NCBI GenBank assembly: GCA_030737835.1
Contig: JAUJYN010000026.1
Location: 2,450,861-2,514,860 of the forward strand
Reading direction: 5' to 3'
Length of the DNA: 64,000 nucleotides
Origin: Acorus gramineus
Lineage: Eukaryota > Streptophyta > Magnoliopsida > Acorales > Acoraceae
The stretch's first letter is position 1. Each line of letters begins with the position of its first letter. Shown here piece by piece: positions 14,019 to 25,649 of the stretch. Made by a program: the position numbers and the translations under genes. A model generated the notes under the pieces. The model searched no databases and was not told the origin of the DNA. It saw only the letters and a program-made list of their open reading frames with translations.

Positions 14019-15546
14019 AGTACTATAAATAGAGACTACCTAAGGCATGCATATTCTATACATTCATATTAACACACATCACGCATGCCCATGCACGAAG
14101 GGCGCATGCAAACATAATAATTCACACATGAATATGATACATATGCAAGTATATGGTAGAAATAGGGGGTTCTACACAATATACGAGCTATACTAACCTA
14201 GCATATTATGGGTTAGACATGACCATACTACTTATCTAAATAAGTAGTATAGTCTGGGTGCCCAACGGATGCGCGACGCAAGACTACGTGCATCCAACGC
14301 TTCCTGAAGGGTTGGATCGAACCACTCACCGATACCCGAATCGCCGCGCGTTCGGTCTATGAGATCTGCAAAACACAACCAACGATCCACAATTAAAATA
14401 TGGAACCTCCTAACACACATATAAGCCTACTTCATGAAGACCCTAACTCCTGATACTTCCATATTATCACACAAGACACATGCAAACAACTCCTTGACAC
14501 ACAATCAAGCAAAACTGCCAAACCTGCTGCAACCAGCCCTACTATTTGATCTCCACAGCACCAAATACACATCCACAAATTATGAAATAAATCATATACA
14601 TTCTATGACATGCTGGGATCATAATCCATGGAGATATTAGAACCTAATTTTTCCTCTACAAGCCCGAAATAAATTATTTCCAGAAGCAGGTCAATTCCTA
14701 CGCGAATCTGGACAAGCCATGCAGAACAGGTTCTAACTTACACCACCGATATCATAATGACTCCAAATTTCATATATAGCAACTAGACACATAGATGATC
14801 ATATCATATGAGACATAATCCTAAAAATGTGCCTCTAAATACTAGATTCACTGAGATCTTTAAAAGACAGAGAGCTGCCTTACCAAAACAGGGGGGAGGG
14901 AAATGGGGAGATGAAGGGTTCTCGACACACCCACGACCACCTCAACTACCACAACCACCACTACCACCACCTCATCAGCATCTCCTCAAACCCTTCATGG
15001 CAGAAAACAGGGGTGCAAAGGCGGCATCAGAAGGGGATAGAGAGAAGAGAAACAACAACAACAACAACAACATACACACACAAAAAAAAATAGAGAGGGA
15101 GAAGAGACGTGAGAGAGGAAGTGAGAGTGAGAGTGTAAGGGATTTTTCTCACTTTGGGGGGTGATGAGAAGGAGAGAAAAGGGGGGGTGCACTTAAGCCT
15201 ATTCTCACCCTCTAACACTCAAAAATAACCAAAGGTTGCTTCACCACTAAGCAAAGGGTGGTAAGGTTACCAAAGGTCACCACATCCCCAAAAATATCTC
15301 ACACTATTCGACCAACCAAACCAAGAACTCTCAAAACCCAGATACGGTTCGGAACTGCATATTTTTTTTCAAAACGTTATCGGAATTCAATGAAATTTTT
15401 ATGGTTAGTACAAAACGGTACCAGGACCCATAATATGCAGTTAGATTTTAAATTAGAGTACTCCAACTCTCGTAGGTGGCTAAAAGCCAAAATTTTAGCG
15501 ACTCCGATCGAAAAAAAATAAGGCTCCAAATGACACAGGCATAACA

Positions 15547-15898
15547 CAATACACACAAGGTGTACTAGCACAATCACCCAAAAACCTATGAACCGGTCTT
15601 TAATAGTCAAGATAGACTATGTAAGATGAATTGCACTATAACCTTTATCCAATGGATTATCCAGGTCCATCTAAAGTTGTGAACCTAAACTTATAATTAT
15701 CAGGGAACCGATAATATGATCTTCCGTGTGTAAGCCGAACTCTACACACTAGATTATTTACAGTGTAAATTAAAGGAATAAATTAAAACAAGCACAATAT
15801 CTCGAACAATATAATACAAGCATTTACCAATAATAATTCTCATCAAAATTCTAAGACCATCTTAATAATATAATGGCTTTTAGGGCACTACTCTAACA
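15547..15898 (-). mobile_element. Copia 3' LTR, first 352 b
   Basis: Matches 37171-37531, including the TGTTAGAGTAGTG start (minus strand at 15898). The rest of this LTR was pushed left of the window by insertion of W. The purine-rich tract AAGTGGGAGAT (minus strand, just above 15898) is the expected PPT. Confidence 0.85.
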
Positions 15899-18800
15899 AT
15901 CTCCCACTTGGACTCAGCCACGAAGCCATACATCTAACTCCCATTCCTTCTACTTGACGATCAAATGACTTGGCCGTCAAGCTCTTTGTACAAGGGTCTA
16001 CCAGGTTATTTTTCTGATGCAATCTTGGTTACAATTACATCTCCTCGCTGTACTATCTCTCGTATCAAATGATACTTATGTTCAATTTGTTTTGCTTTCT
16101 TATGGGTCCGTGGTTCCTTTGAATTTGCAACAACTCCTCTATTATCACAATGAAGTGTAATAGGTGATTCTATCATAGGTACCACATCTAGATCCATGAG
16201 GAAGTTCCTGAGCCAAATTGCCTCTTTTGCTGCCTCAAAGGCCGCCACATACTCGGCTTCCATGGTGGAGTCAGCAATGCATGATTGCTTGATAATCCTC
16301 CAACTTATGGCTCCACCTCCCAAAGTAAACACATATCTTGATGTTGACTTTCTGGAATCCTTATCTGACATGAAGTCTGAGTCTGTGTACCCAATGGGTG
16401 TCAGACTCTCAACCTGGTAAACCAACATATAATCCTTAGTCCTTTTTAGGTACTTGAGAATATGTTTTACCGCAGTCCAGTGTTCTTGCCCAGGGTTAGA
16501 TTGATATCTGCATACTATGCCAATTGCAAAGCAAATATCTGATCTAGGACAAAGCATTGCATACATGAGGCTTCCCATAGCCGAAGCATAAGGAACTGCC
16601 TTCATCTTCTCTATCTTCTTTGGAGAAGTCGGACACTACTCCCTAGATAGAGTAATTCCATGTCTGAAGGGTAGAAAACCTTTTTTGGAATCATGCATGC
16701 TAAATCTGGTAAGAACTAAGTCAATATAAGTAGCTTGTGATAAGCCCAACATCCTATTCTTGCGATCTCGTATGACCTTGATCCCAAGGATGTGACTGGC
16801 TTCTCCCAAGTCCTTCATATCAAATTGGCTGGATAACCATACTTTAACCGTAGACAATACCCCAATATCGTTTCCGATGAGTAAGCTATCATCCACATAA
16901 AGTATTAGAAACACCACTACATTTCTGTTGTGCTTCTTATACACACAAGCCTCGTCCGGGCATTGATCAAAACCAAAAGATTTGATTGCCTAATCAAAAC
17001 GGATGTTCCAAGATATTGATGCATGCTTGAGTCCATAAATGGACTTCTTGAGCTTGCACAACATATGCTCCTGACCCTCTACTATGAAACCGTCTGGCTG
17101 CACCATATAGATGCACTCTTCAAGACTTCCATTGAGGTCCATTTGCCAAATTTCATAATCGAAATGAGCCGCAATGGACAAGAGAATTCGGATAGACTTC
17201 ATCATGGCTACGGGCAAAAAAGTTTCCTCATAATTGATTCCCCTCTTTCTGAGTAAAACCCTTCACCACGAGCCTTGCTTTGTAAGTCTCAACCATTCCG
17301 TTTGATCCTCTTTTCTTCTTATAGATCCACTTGAACCCAATGAGTTTTATCCCTTCGGGTGGATCCACAAGCTCCCAAACATGATTCGAGTACATAGACT
17401 CTATTTCAGACATCATATCCTTTTGCCAAAGCTTTGCATCCTCGTCTTGTAGTGCTTCATTGTAGTTATAGGATTCGGCATTATGTTCCTCAGAGACCTT
17501 GTCATATACCTCTCGGGTTGTTGCATAACCCACCCACTACGACGAGGTATTACAAGGGTGTGTGCGGTAGCAACAACATGTCGTGTCATTTCTAAACCCA
17601 GTGTGTTATAATCCACACGTTGTTCTAGTGTTGAGCCTAACGTGTTGATAGTATCACCGTGAACTGGTTCAAACGTTGGTGGTATTGAGGAATTTTTTGC
17701 TTGTTCCTCTTTTCTCAATTCCTCTAGAACAACTCTACTCATGGGTTTGTGATTTAGAATATAGTCTTCTTCTAAGAACCAGGCATTAGTGCTTACAATA
17801 ACCTTCTGGTCCTTAGTACTATAAAATAGACCACCTTTAGTTCCTCTCAGGTACCCTACAAAGAAACATACTTCTGTTCTTGATTCCAACTTGCTAGGAT
17901 CCTTTCTTAGCACATGTGCTTGACTACCCCAAATCCGAATATGCCGTGGACTAGGTTTGCGTCCAGTATTTTGTGGGAGTAGAGGATACTGCCTTAGTTG
18001 GAACCAAGTTCAATAGATAAGCAGCTGTTTCTAATGCGTGTCCCAAAAAAGAAACAAGTAAACTAGAATAACTCATCATAGACCTTACCATCTCCAAAAG
18101 TGTCCTATTTCTTCTCTCTGCTACACCATTTTGTTGGGTTGTCCCTAGTGCAGACAACTAGGATTAATCCTGTGCACCAATAAGTATCCATAAACTCTCC
18201 CAAGAGGTATTCACCACCACGATCAGATCGTAGTGGCTTTAGGGATTTACCCGTCTGCTTCTCTGTCTCTGCCTTAAATTATTTGAATTTTTCAAAGGCG
18301 TCAGACTTTCGGTGAAGCAAGTAAATGTACTCATATCTTAAGTAATCATCAATAAATGTGATGAAATACTCATAACCACCTCTTGCCTGGACTGTCATGG
18401 GACCACACAAATCAGAGTGAATCAATTCCAACAATCCTCCGGCTCTATTGCCCTTGGCCAAGAACGGCCTCTTGGTCATCTTTCCTTCTAAGCAAGATTC
18501 GCAGACTGGAAGTGCCTCTACTTCCAATGAACTCAATGGTGCATCTTCAACCAGTCTTTGAATCTTTTTTCGATTAATATGACCAAGGCGTAAGTGCCAA
18601 AGATAAGTTTGGTTCATCTGAGAAGATTCCTTTCTTTTTAGTGGTAACATGTTAGTGTTATTCAATTCATGCAGTTTAGGAGATTCAGGATTAATAACAT
18701 AAAGATCATCCACCAATGTACCAGAACAGATAAAATATTTTTTATTCTTGATAACCACATAGTTATCAAAATAAACATAATAACCATCCATAGCCAATCT

Positions 18801-19219
18801 AGAAACAGAAACTAAGTTCCTTCTAATGGAAGGTACATAAAGACAATCTCTCAAAATTAAAATCCTATTATTACTGAGATGCAGATAAACGACTCCTAAT
18901 GCAATTGCTGCCACTTTAGTAGCATTCCCCATGTGAAGATAGATCTCTTCATCACTTAGTTTCCTGGTTTCCTGGAACCCCTGCAAAGAATTGCATACAT
19001 GATTAGTGGCTCCCGAGTCTACACACCAGGTCATGGTAGATCGGACCGCTAAACATGTTTAACTACTAGTGAATAAGATTTACCTGCGTTGTTCAGTTTG
19101 TTGAGATAGACCGGACATTGCTTCTTCCAGTGACCTGATTGTCCACACTGAAAACACTTGCCTTTTGTCTTTTTGTGTTTGTCCTTGAATTTTATTCACA
19201 GCCTAAGTACCTGCATGCT
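15899..19219 (-). mobile_element. Copia pol region (zinc knuckle, PR, INT, RT, RNase H remnants)
   Basis: On the minus strand, in order: a CCHC zinc knuckle (CFQCGQSGHWKKQC) near 19.1 kb; a retroviral-type aspartic protease motif (CVDSGATNHVC) near 19.0 kb; the GAG-pre-integrase motif LWHLRLGHINRKK with CESCLEGKMTKRPF at about 18.5 kb; integrase core at about 17.9-18.45 kb; reverse transcriptase at about 16.6-17.5 kb (FKWIYKKKRGSNG, GLKHASISWN, LILYVDDSLLIGND); RNase H at about 16.0-16.6 kb (GSLMYAMLCPRSDICFA, CIADSTMEAEYVAAFEAAKE). It is a decayed copy with several breaks. The gag part was separated from it by the gypsy insertion at 19225. Confidence 0.9.
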
Positions 19220-19224
19220 GAACC

Positions 19225-22200
19225 TGTTATGCCTGTGTCATTTGGAGCCATTTCGGTTAAGCCTTAGTCACTTCTGGGTCATTCAGGGCCTTTTTAATTT
19301 TTTGATCGGAGCCGCTAAAATTTTGGCTTTTAGCCACCTGCGGGAGTTAGAGTACTCTGATTGGAAATCTGACTGCATATTATGGGTCCTGGTACCGTTT
19401 AGTACTACCCATAAAAATTTCATCGAATTCCGGTAACGTTTTAGAAAATTTTGCAGTTTCGAATCGTATCCGGGTTTGGTCGTCACTGGATTGTCAAAGA
19501 GTGACTTTGACCAAGTCAAAGTGGACTTGGACCAAGTCAAATAAGACCATTGACTAGGTCAATGGGTTTTGTTTTTTTGCTTGGTTGGGTTGACTAAGTC
19601 AAGTCTCACCAAACCCCTTTTTCACTAATAAATGGTGTGTGTGTGTGTGTGATTGGTGTAGGCGTCCCCTTCTCCTCCTCTCCCTCTCACTCTCTCCACT
19701 CCCTGGTTTCTTTGTTTTGTGTGTTTAAAAAAGAGAAGAGGAAGAACAAGAAGGAGAAGAAGAAACATTAAAAGGAAAAGAGAAAGGTATGTGTGTGCAA
19801 GCTTTGGGTGTTGTAGTTGTTGTTGTTGTTTCTCTTCTCATTAGCTCCTTCTCATGCCTTCCCCCCCCCCCCTGTTTTCAGCCAAGGAAGGCTGGTGGAG
19901 TGGCTGATGAGGTGGTGGTAGTGGTGGTGGTGGTAGAGGTGGTCATGGGTGTGTCGAGAACCTCGCACCTCCCCATTTCCCTTCCCCTGTTTTGGTAAGG
20001 CAGCACACTGTTTTTTAAAGATCTCAGTGAATCTAGTATTTAGAGGCATATTTTTAGGATTATGTCTTCTTATGATTTGATCAGCTATGTGTCTAGATGT
20101 TATATATGAAATTTGGGGTCATTATGATATCTGTGGTGTAAGTTAGAACCAGTTTTGCATGACCTGTCCAGATTCGCGTAGGAATTGACCTGCTTCGGGA
20201 AATGATTTGTTTCGGGCTTGTAGAGGAAAAATTAGGTTCTAATGTCTTCATGGATTATGATCCCAGCATATCATAGAATGTGCATGATTTATTTCATAAT
20301 TTTTGGAAGTGTATTGGGTTCTGTGAAGACCAATTAGTAGGGCTGGTTGCAGCAGGTTTAGCAGTTTTGCTTGGTTGAGTGTCAAGGAGTTGGTTGCATG
20401 TGTCTTGGGTGATAATATGGAAGTATCCAATCCCCCCCCCCCTCTCGGGATGCGCTCGACGCGCGTAGACGCGCGTCGCGCATCGATGGGGCCCCCTAGC
20501 TATACTACTTGTCTAGATAAGTAGTATGGCCATGCTTAAGCTATAATATGTAGATATCTTGCATGCTAGGCTTATATACATGTATTGTATCCATGTATGA
20601 ATGGTTGTGTTGCATGCGCCCCTCTAGTATGGGCATGTATTGTTTGAAATGTGTATGGATGTATAGAATATGGCATGCCTTAGGTAGTATTGTAATACTA
20701 CTCCCACCATATTAATTGGAATATCCAGCATGATTAAGTCTGGGTTAATAACGGGCACCTGTCGAATTTTCCCTTGCGATAAGACTCGAGGGGGTGGTGT
20801 AGTTGTTGCGCCCATGCTAATGGGGCAAAGCTATGACCAGCTTTATGAGATGATGATCTCTCTCGCCCTCTCCCTCTGAACGAACTGAGTAAGTAGATGC
20901 GATTTCCTACTCGACTCAGGTTCGTTTGGAATATTGGCATGCACCTGTTAGTGCGCGAGATCGTGCTTGACCCTTTCTTTTAAGTTGGTGATATCCAACA
21001 CATGCTTAAGTTAGGCCTTCTATGCTTATGTGATTAATGACCATGTATGCATGTTGTATGATTTATTATGATGTAAATCTATGATTAGGGAGTATCCCTA
21101 TGATTAATTGATATGTTATCGTGCATATGGTTCATGCACATAACTAAGATTAAATTCTCCTATAAAATATATGCGCATGTTAAAACTAATCAGGCCTATC
21201 TAAAATAGGCTTGGGTATGACCCACTGTCGGGTTGTACCTTATTAGTTAGAGCGCTAGCGATGTAATCGACCCGTGCATCCGAGCGATGCACTCGTTTGG
21301 AATTCAGGAGAATTCATTATCTTATCGGATTGTTAAGCCGGTAGTTGGGGCGTGACACCCCCTTGTGTCTGAGCGACGCAACGGTGTGGGAGTACAGTAG
21401 TATTCGATATCTCGATAAGTGATTATCGAGAGTAGTTGTTTTCCATTGGGTTCGCCTTTCGAACATGGAATGTTTATTCCCAATGTCGTCTGTGTTGAAG
21501 AGGCCCGGGTTGTAGCTGTCCTGACAGAGGGCTCCCATCCGTAAGTACCACCGATGCGTTCGGGAGCGTACTGATCGTGGGAGTGTACCAGGTAGAGGCT
21601 ACCCAGGAGAGGGCTAACGAATGATATTGCGAGCGTGGAATCGTTCTCCCCTTCGTTGGATCCGATGTAGGAACTCCCCGGCGTTGGAAAAGCTATCCTG
21701 ACAGAGGGCTCCCATCCGTAGGTACTACCGATGCGTTCGGAAGCGTACTGATTGTGGGAGTATACCAGGTAGAGGCTACGTGGGGAAAGGGCTACTCGTG
21801 GACCAAGGGTGTAGACAGTCTAGGTCTCTTCCAAAACTCCCAAGAGTCTCCCTCCGGGAGTGAGGGTGAGGATGAGGTGAAGACACGTCTCCGCGTGACC
21901 CATTCGTTGTTCGTCCGTTCCCATAGTTGTTGGGTCCGGTCTCGTATCGATGTTCAAAGACATCGTTGGGCAGTTATCCCGATGTAGATGATCTAGTAGT
22001 GTTGTGTAGACCAGTAATCTCGGGTCTCCTCGACCAACGGTATGGTCTCTCCCTAAAAGTCCCAAGAGTCTCCCTCCGGGAGTGAGGGTGAGGGTGAGGG
22101 TGAGGTTGGTCGCGCCGCCGCGTGACCCTGTTATCCATGGGTTTCCACCGATGTTTTCCTTTGCCTTAGTATTGAACTGTTGTATGGTGATTGGTTTCCA

Positions 22201-22632
22201 GCCACTCACTGAGCTTGTAGCTCACCCCTCGCATATTGTTTCTTTTTAGGGGCAGTGTTGGGCGTGGAGCTAGAGCTTTCCTGTGGCGTGGTCTTATGGG
22301 CGTGGAGCGTTCTTCCGGTGGGTGGCGAGTGCGAGGCTGTCAGCAGTCCTAGAGTCATTGTATGTATTGTAAATCGTGCATGTGGCACAGGTTGTATTTT
22401 CTTTGGTCTAGACTTGGCTCTCACAGGACAGTGATTGTGTATTCGAGTCTGTAATAATGTTTTTGGTTTACAGACATTGTTTATATATTATGCTTCCGCT
22501 TTTCAGTCAGTTATCATTATCCTTGCTTTGCCACCTTGTGTGTTTTTGTTGGAGTCTTTATTGACCTCAGGTATTGATAGCTGATATTTTATTATTGCCA
22601 CGTCTCGGGGACGGCCGCCCTGGGGCGTGACA
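19225..22632 (+). mobile_element. 5' LTR of the gypsy element (subfamily A)
   Basis: 3.4 kb. It contains a (GT)n near 19634-19651, a donor-like TTGGTAAGG near 19993, triplet-rich (GGT)n sequence near 19910-19945, a strong hairpin at 20449-20484, two tandem copies of a module of about 170 bp (about 21525-21620 and 21695-21810), the (GGGTGA)n tract near 22081-22106 and the T-rich acceptor-like TTTCTTTTTAG near 22240. Subfamily A lacks the CpG-rich block of B-D. Confidence 0.85.
20449..20484 (+). other. Conserved LTR hairpin, subfamily A copy
   Basis: GATGCG arm and CGCATC arm enclose CGACGCGCG / CGCGCGTCG with a TAGA loop, a nearly perfect stem of about 15 bp. It is flanked by a C run and GGGGCCCCC, which can extend the pairing. 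The 3' LTR copy is 29332-29367. Confidence 0.8.
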
Positions 22633-22637
22633 AAAGT

Positions 22638-22650
22638 TGGTATCAGAGCC
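22638..22650 (+). other. Primer binding site (tRNA-iMet type)
   Basis: TGGTATCAGAGCC, six bases after the LTR end, matches the usual plant initiator-tRNA-Met primer site. It fixes the orientation of the element and shows that ..GGGGCGTGACA is the 3' end of the LTR. Confidence 0.9.
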
Positions 22651-25367
22651 TAGTCCTGTCAGAGCCTAAGTCTAGTCGTATAGATGATGAGTCGTAGGAT
22701 TGTCATCTGAGTACTCTTGTTTTAGAAGTTATCTTAGGTTGCTGACATGCCTCCTCGCATCCGTTGACGTGGACGTGACCCCCTAGACCCACCCTTAAGT
22801 TGTCGACTGGGTCGACTGAATAGGGTCAGTTGTTGGATCCCTTGTGGTGGGATTAAGCTGGGTAGGAGATTCCAGCCCAGTAGTATGATAGTGATGAATT
22901 GGTCACAATTTCTAAGGTATGGATTGCGTCTCGATAATGGAGCTTCTTTCCCATGCATCGGTATTGCTGGTAACCATGGAGTTCGCGTGCGGCGCCAGTT
23001 TCAAGTGTTGAGGATGTGGCGTATTGCTCATTAAGGGATGATGTCTTCTTCCAGCCTTCCTACTCAGGATTAAGGGGCCTTGCGGGGTCATCATTGAGAC
23101 CCGGGCTAGGGTACTCCATGTTCCTTGTTTGGTTGTCGGGATATCCTATATCGGGACCTCATGGTGCCCTCCCAAGGTTTCTTTTCCCAGTCAAGGAATA
23201 CCTTTGAAGCATCAAATTGATGATGGATTTTTCCTCTCACTTGGAAGGTGCTGTAGCGAGTGGTGATGCATACGATCGGGATTGGGTACATCCTATTGCA
23301 GCTTGGTGGGCGATTGCTTGTGGACTAGGTTCCATAGTGGCATCTGGAGTCGCTTCGATATATCATTGTGCGTTGTAGCTGCCCGGTTGAGGCCAGAGCC
23401 CTGTGAGGTGCTCCCAGATACTATGCTTGTTGGTGCGCCCATATGGCAGAGATAGTGGGCTTGGGAGGCTACCAGGTAGAGGCCACACCGGGAGAGTGCT
23501 ACTGGATGATGTCGAGAGCGTGGACTCCCTGTGATGAATCTGCCCATGGAGTGCAGGATGCTGGAGTTCCAATGGTTATAGATGAGCGACCTATCTCTGG
23601 CGGCATGTGAAGCACAGTTGTGGATACTGTCGCGTTTTGCCCCACATTGGTCACAAATGAGGAGACGCGATGCTAGTGTTCGTGATGGGACTCAATCGCC
23701 CTATCAGATAGATGACGTCGCATAGGCATTGTCGAGGTTCGACGACCCCTTATTGCGTGTCTTGTGGATTAAGTGCGGTTGAGCGGCTTACCAAGCGCGT
23801 AAGTGTCATCATGAGCGCCAGCCATGCTCGAGGAGCAGAATCTGGACTTAATTGTTTGAGGTATTGTTTGATCTTCCCGTGAGGATTGAAGATCAGGTAC
23901 CCCCCCTTGTTGTGAATTGATGATCTATTTGACCAGCTCTGGGAGCGAGTGTCTGCTGTTAGATCGATCTTCGCACAAGGGTACCACAAGTTGGAGATCC
24001 GGGAGTTGGACATCCCGTAGATGGCCTTTCGTGACCGTTTCAGGCACTACGAGTTTTAAGTACTGCCGTCGGGGTTGACGAATGCGCCGGATGCCTTCGT
24101 GGATCTCAAAAGTTTTATTGGGTTCCGTGGACTACTTTGGGGTAATCTTCATAGAGATTGCTAGTAATGCGATGAAAAGGTGATGTGGGTGACCTTGTTT
24201 CCCCAAGTTTGCATGCCTCAGGCAAAGTTCAAGAATCATCATCGCGTTGGAAAGCGTCAGTCCATGGAGATTCCTCAGTGGACGTGGGAGTGGGTTATCA
24301 GGGATTGTTGAGGACTCGCAAAAGTCACGTTCGGGTCGCGACGCCGTCTAGGTGATCATTGACCGACTGACTAAGTCCGCGCTTCCCTCCCTAATCCGAC
24401 TGATTGAGTCTCTGGACGCCTTGGCGTGGGTTTTCACCTTCGCGATTGTTCGTCTTCATGGCACTCCGGTCGGCGCTATTTTCGGTTGAGATGCGAGGGT
24501 TACTTTGAGGTTGTGGCGCAGCCTTGGCAGGCTTTGGCGCGAGCCTCCATTTAAGTATAGCGTTTCATCGCCGATGGACAGCCAGACAAAGAGGACGATT
24601 CAGACCTTGGAGGACATGCTAAGTGCCTGCGTGCTCGATGATGAGGGCAGTTGGGTGAGGCATCACCCATTTGTTGGGGTATGCCTGCAAGACGACTGCC
24701 ATTCGAGCATCCTGATGGTACTGTGAAAGGCACTCTACAGGCACAGTTTTATACCTCCCTTGTGTTGGGACGGTTGAGGAGCGCCAGTTGGAGGGGCCAC
24801 AAATTATTTATTTGACCTTGCAGTGGCCAGGTTGGTTCATGTGTGCATCCGCACCTCCCAGAACCGACAAAAGGGCTACGCAGGTCATCGTCGCCAGGAT
24901 GCTTACCTTTGGGTTTGGCGACCATGTTTTCTTGAAGATGTCCCAGTTTAAGGGCATCCTACGTGTCAACGTACGGGGCAAGCTGAGTTGGCTCTTTAAT
25001 GGGACTGTTTCTCGTTATTGAGTGGATTGGGGAGGTGGCTTGTCATGTAGCCTTTCCCCCACAGCTGGCTCATGCCCACGACGTCGTCCTTGTCTCATGG
25101 CCGAGGCGTTATGTCCAAGATCCTGCTCATGTCACTCCGTTCGACCGTCTCATCCTCGAGCTGGATTTGTCGTTCGTGGAGCAGTGGATCGAGGTCAAGG
25201 ACCAACATGAGAAGAGGCTCCACGCTAAGACCGTTCTTTTGATTAGAGTGTGTCAGTAGCGCCAGACTGGTGCATGGACCACTTGGGAGGCAAAAGGTCT
25301 ATGCGAGATACTTGCTATATGCGGTCTTCCCTTTGGGTTTCCTTAAATTTCGAGGACTAAATTTCCT

Positions 25368-25380
25368 AAGGGGAAGAGAA
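25368..25380 (+). other. Polypurine tract
   Basis: AAGGGGAAGAGAA directly before the 3' LTR start at 25381, the plus-strand primer position of Ty3/gypsy elements. Confidence 0.85.
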
Positions 25381-25649
25381 TGTTATGCCTGTGTCATTTG
25401 GAGCCATTTCGGTTAAGCCTTGGTCACTTCTGGGTCATTCAAGGCCTTTTTAATTTTTCGATCGGAGCCGCTAAAATTTTAGCTTTTAGCCACCTGCGGG
25501 AGTTAGAGTACTCTGATTGTAAATCTGGCTGCATATTATGGGTCCTAGTACCGTTTAGTATTATGGGTCCTAGTTCCGAATCGTATATGGGTTTGGTCAT
25601 CAGTGGATTGTCGAAGAGTGATTTTGACCAAGTCAAAGTGGACTTGGAC

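Larger units (their letters stand above)
2043..15546 (-). mobile_element. Long gypsy LTR, subfamily A (W), interrupted by three other LTRs
   Basis: Minus-oriented LTR of the same subfamily as the LTRs of the element at 19225-31617. Its own sequence is seen at 2043-2474, 9745-10351 and 14019-15546, and these pieces follow each other without gap when compared with 19225-21600. It starts on the minus strand at 15546 with TGTTATGCCTGTGTCATTTG. It lies inside the 3' LTR of the copia element: CAATA at 15547-15551 should be one half of the target duplication, the other half being left of the window. Its far end and any PBS are also outside, so solo versus full length is undecided. It carries a 36-base micro-exon-like segment at 14330-14365 and a weaker hairpin at 14268-14295. 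Confidence 0.75.
22633..25380 (+). mobile_element. Internal region of the gypsy element (gag-pol remnants)
   Basis: Decayed gag-pol. Recognisable remnants: reverse transcriptase at about 23.9-24.1 kb (GYHKLEIRELDIP, SGLTNAPDAFVDL); integrase at about 24.2-24.75 kb (EIPQWTWEWV, then QTKRTIQTLEDMLSACVLD); the integrase C-terminal and chromodomain-type part at about 24.9-25.3 kb (VFLKMSQFKGILRVNVRGKL, ending in a GFP-type motif). The 23.0-23.5 kb stretch contains modules also found in the LTRs of subfamily D. No intact gene remains. Confidence 0.8.

Noticed and set aside
22200-22420. Small conserved open frames at the LTR 3' part (for example 2680, 10592, 22206, 31152)
   Set aside because: They recur only because the LTR recurs. 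The frames differ in length between copies, and I see no start context or domain. A spliced-exon origin is covered in the findings instead.
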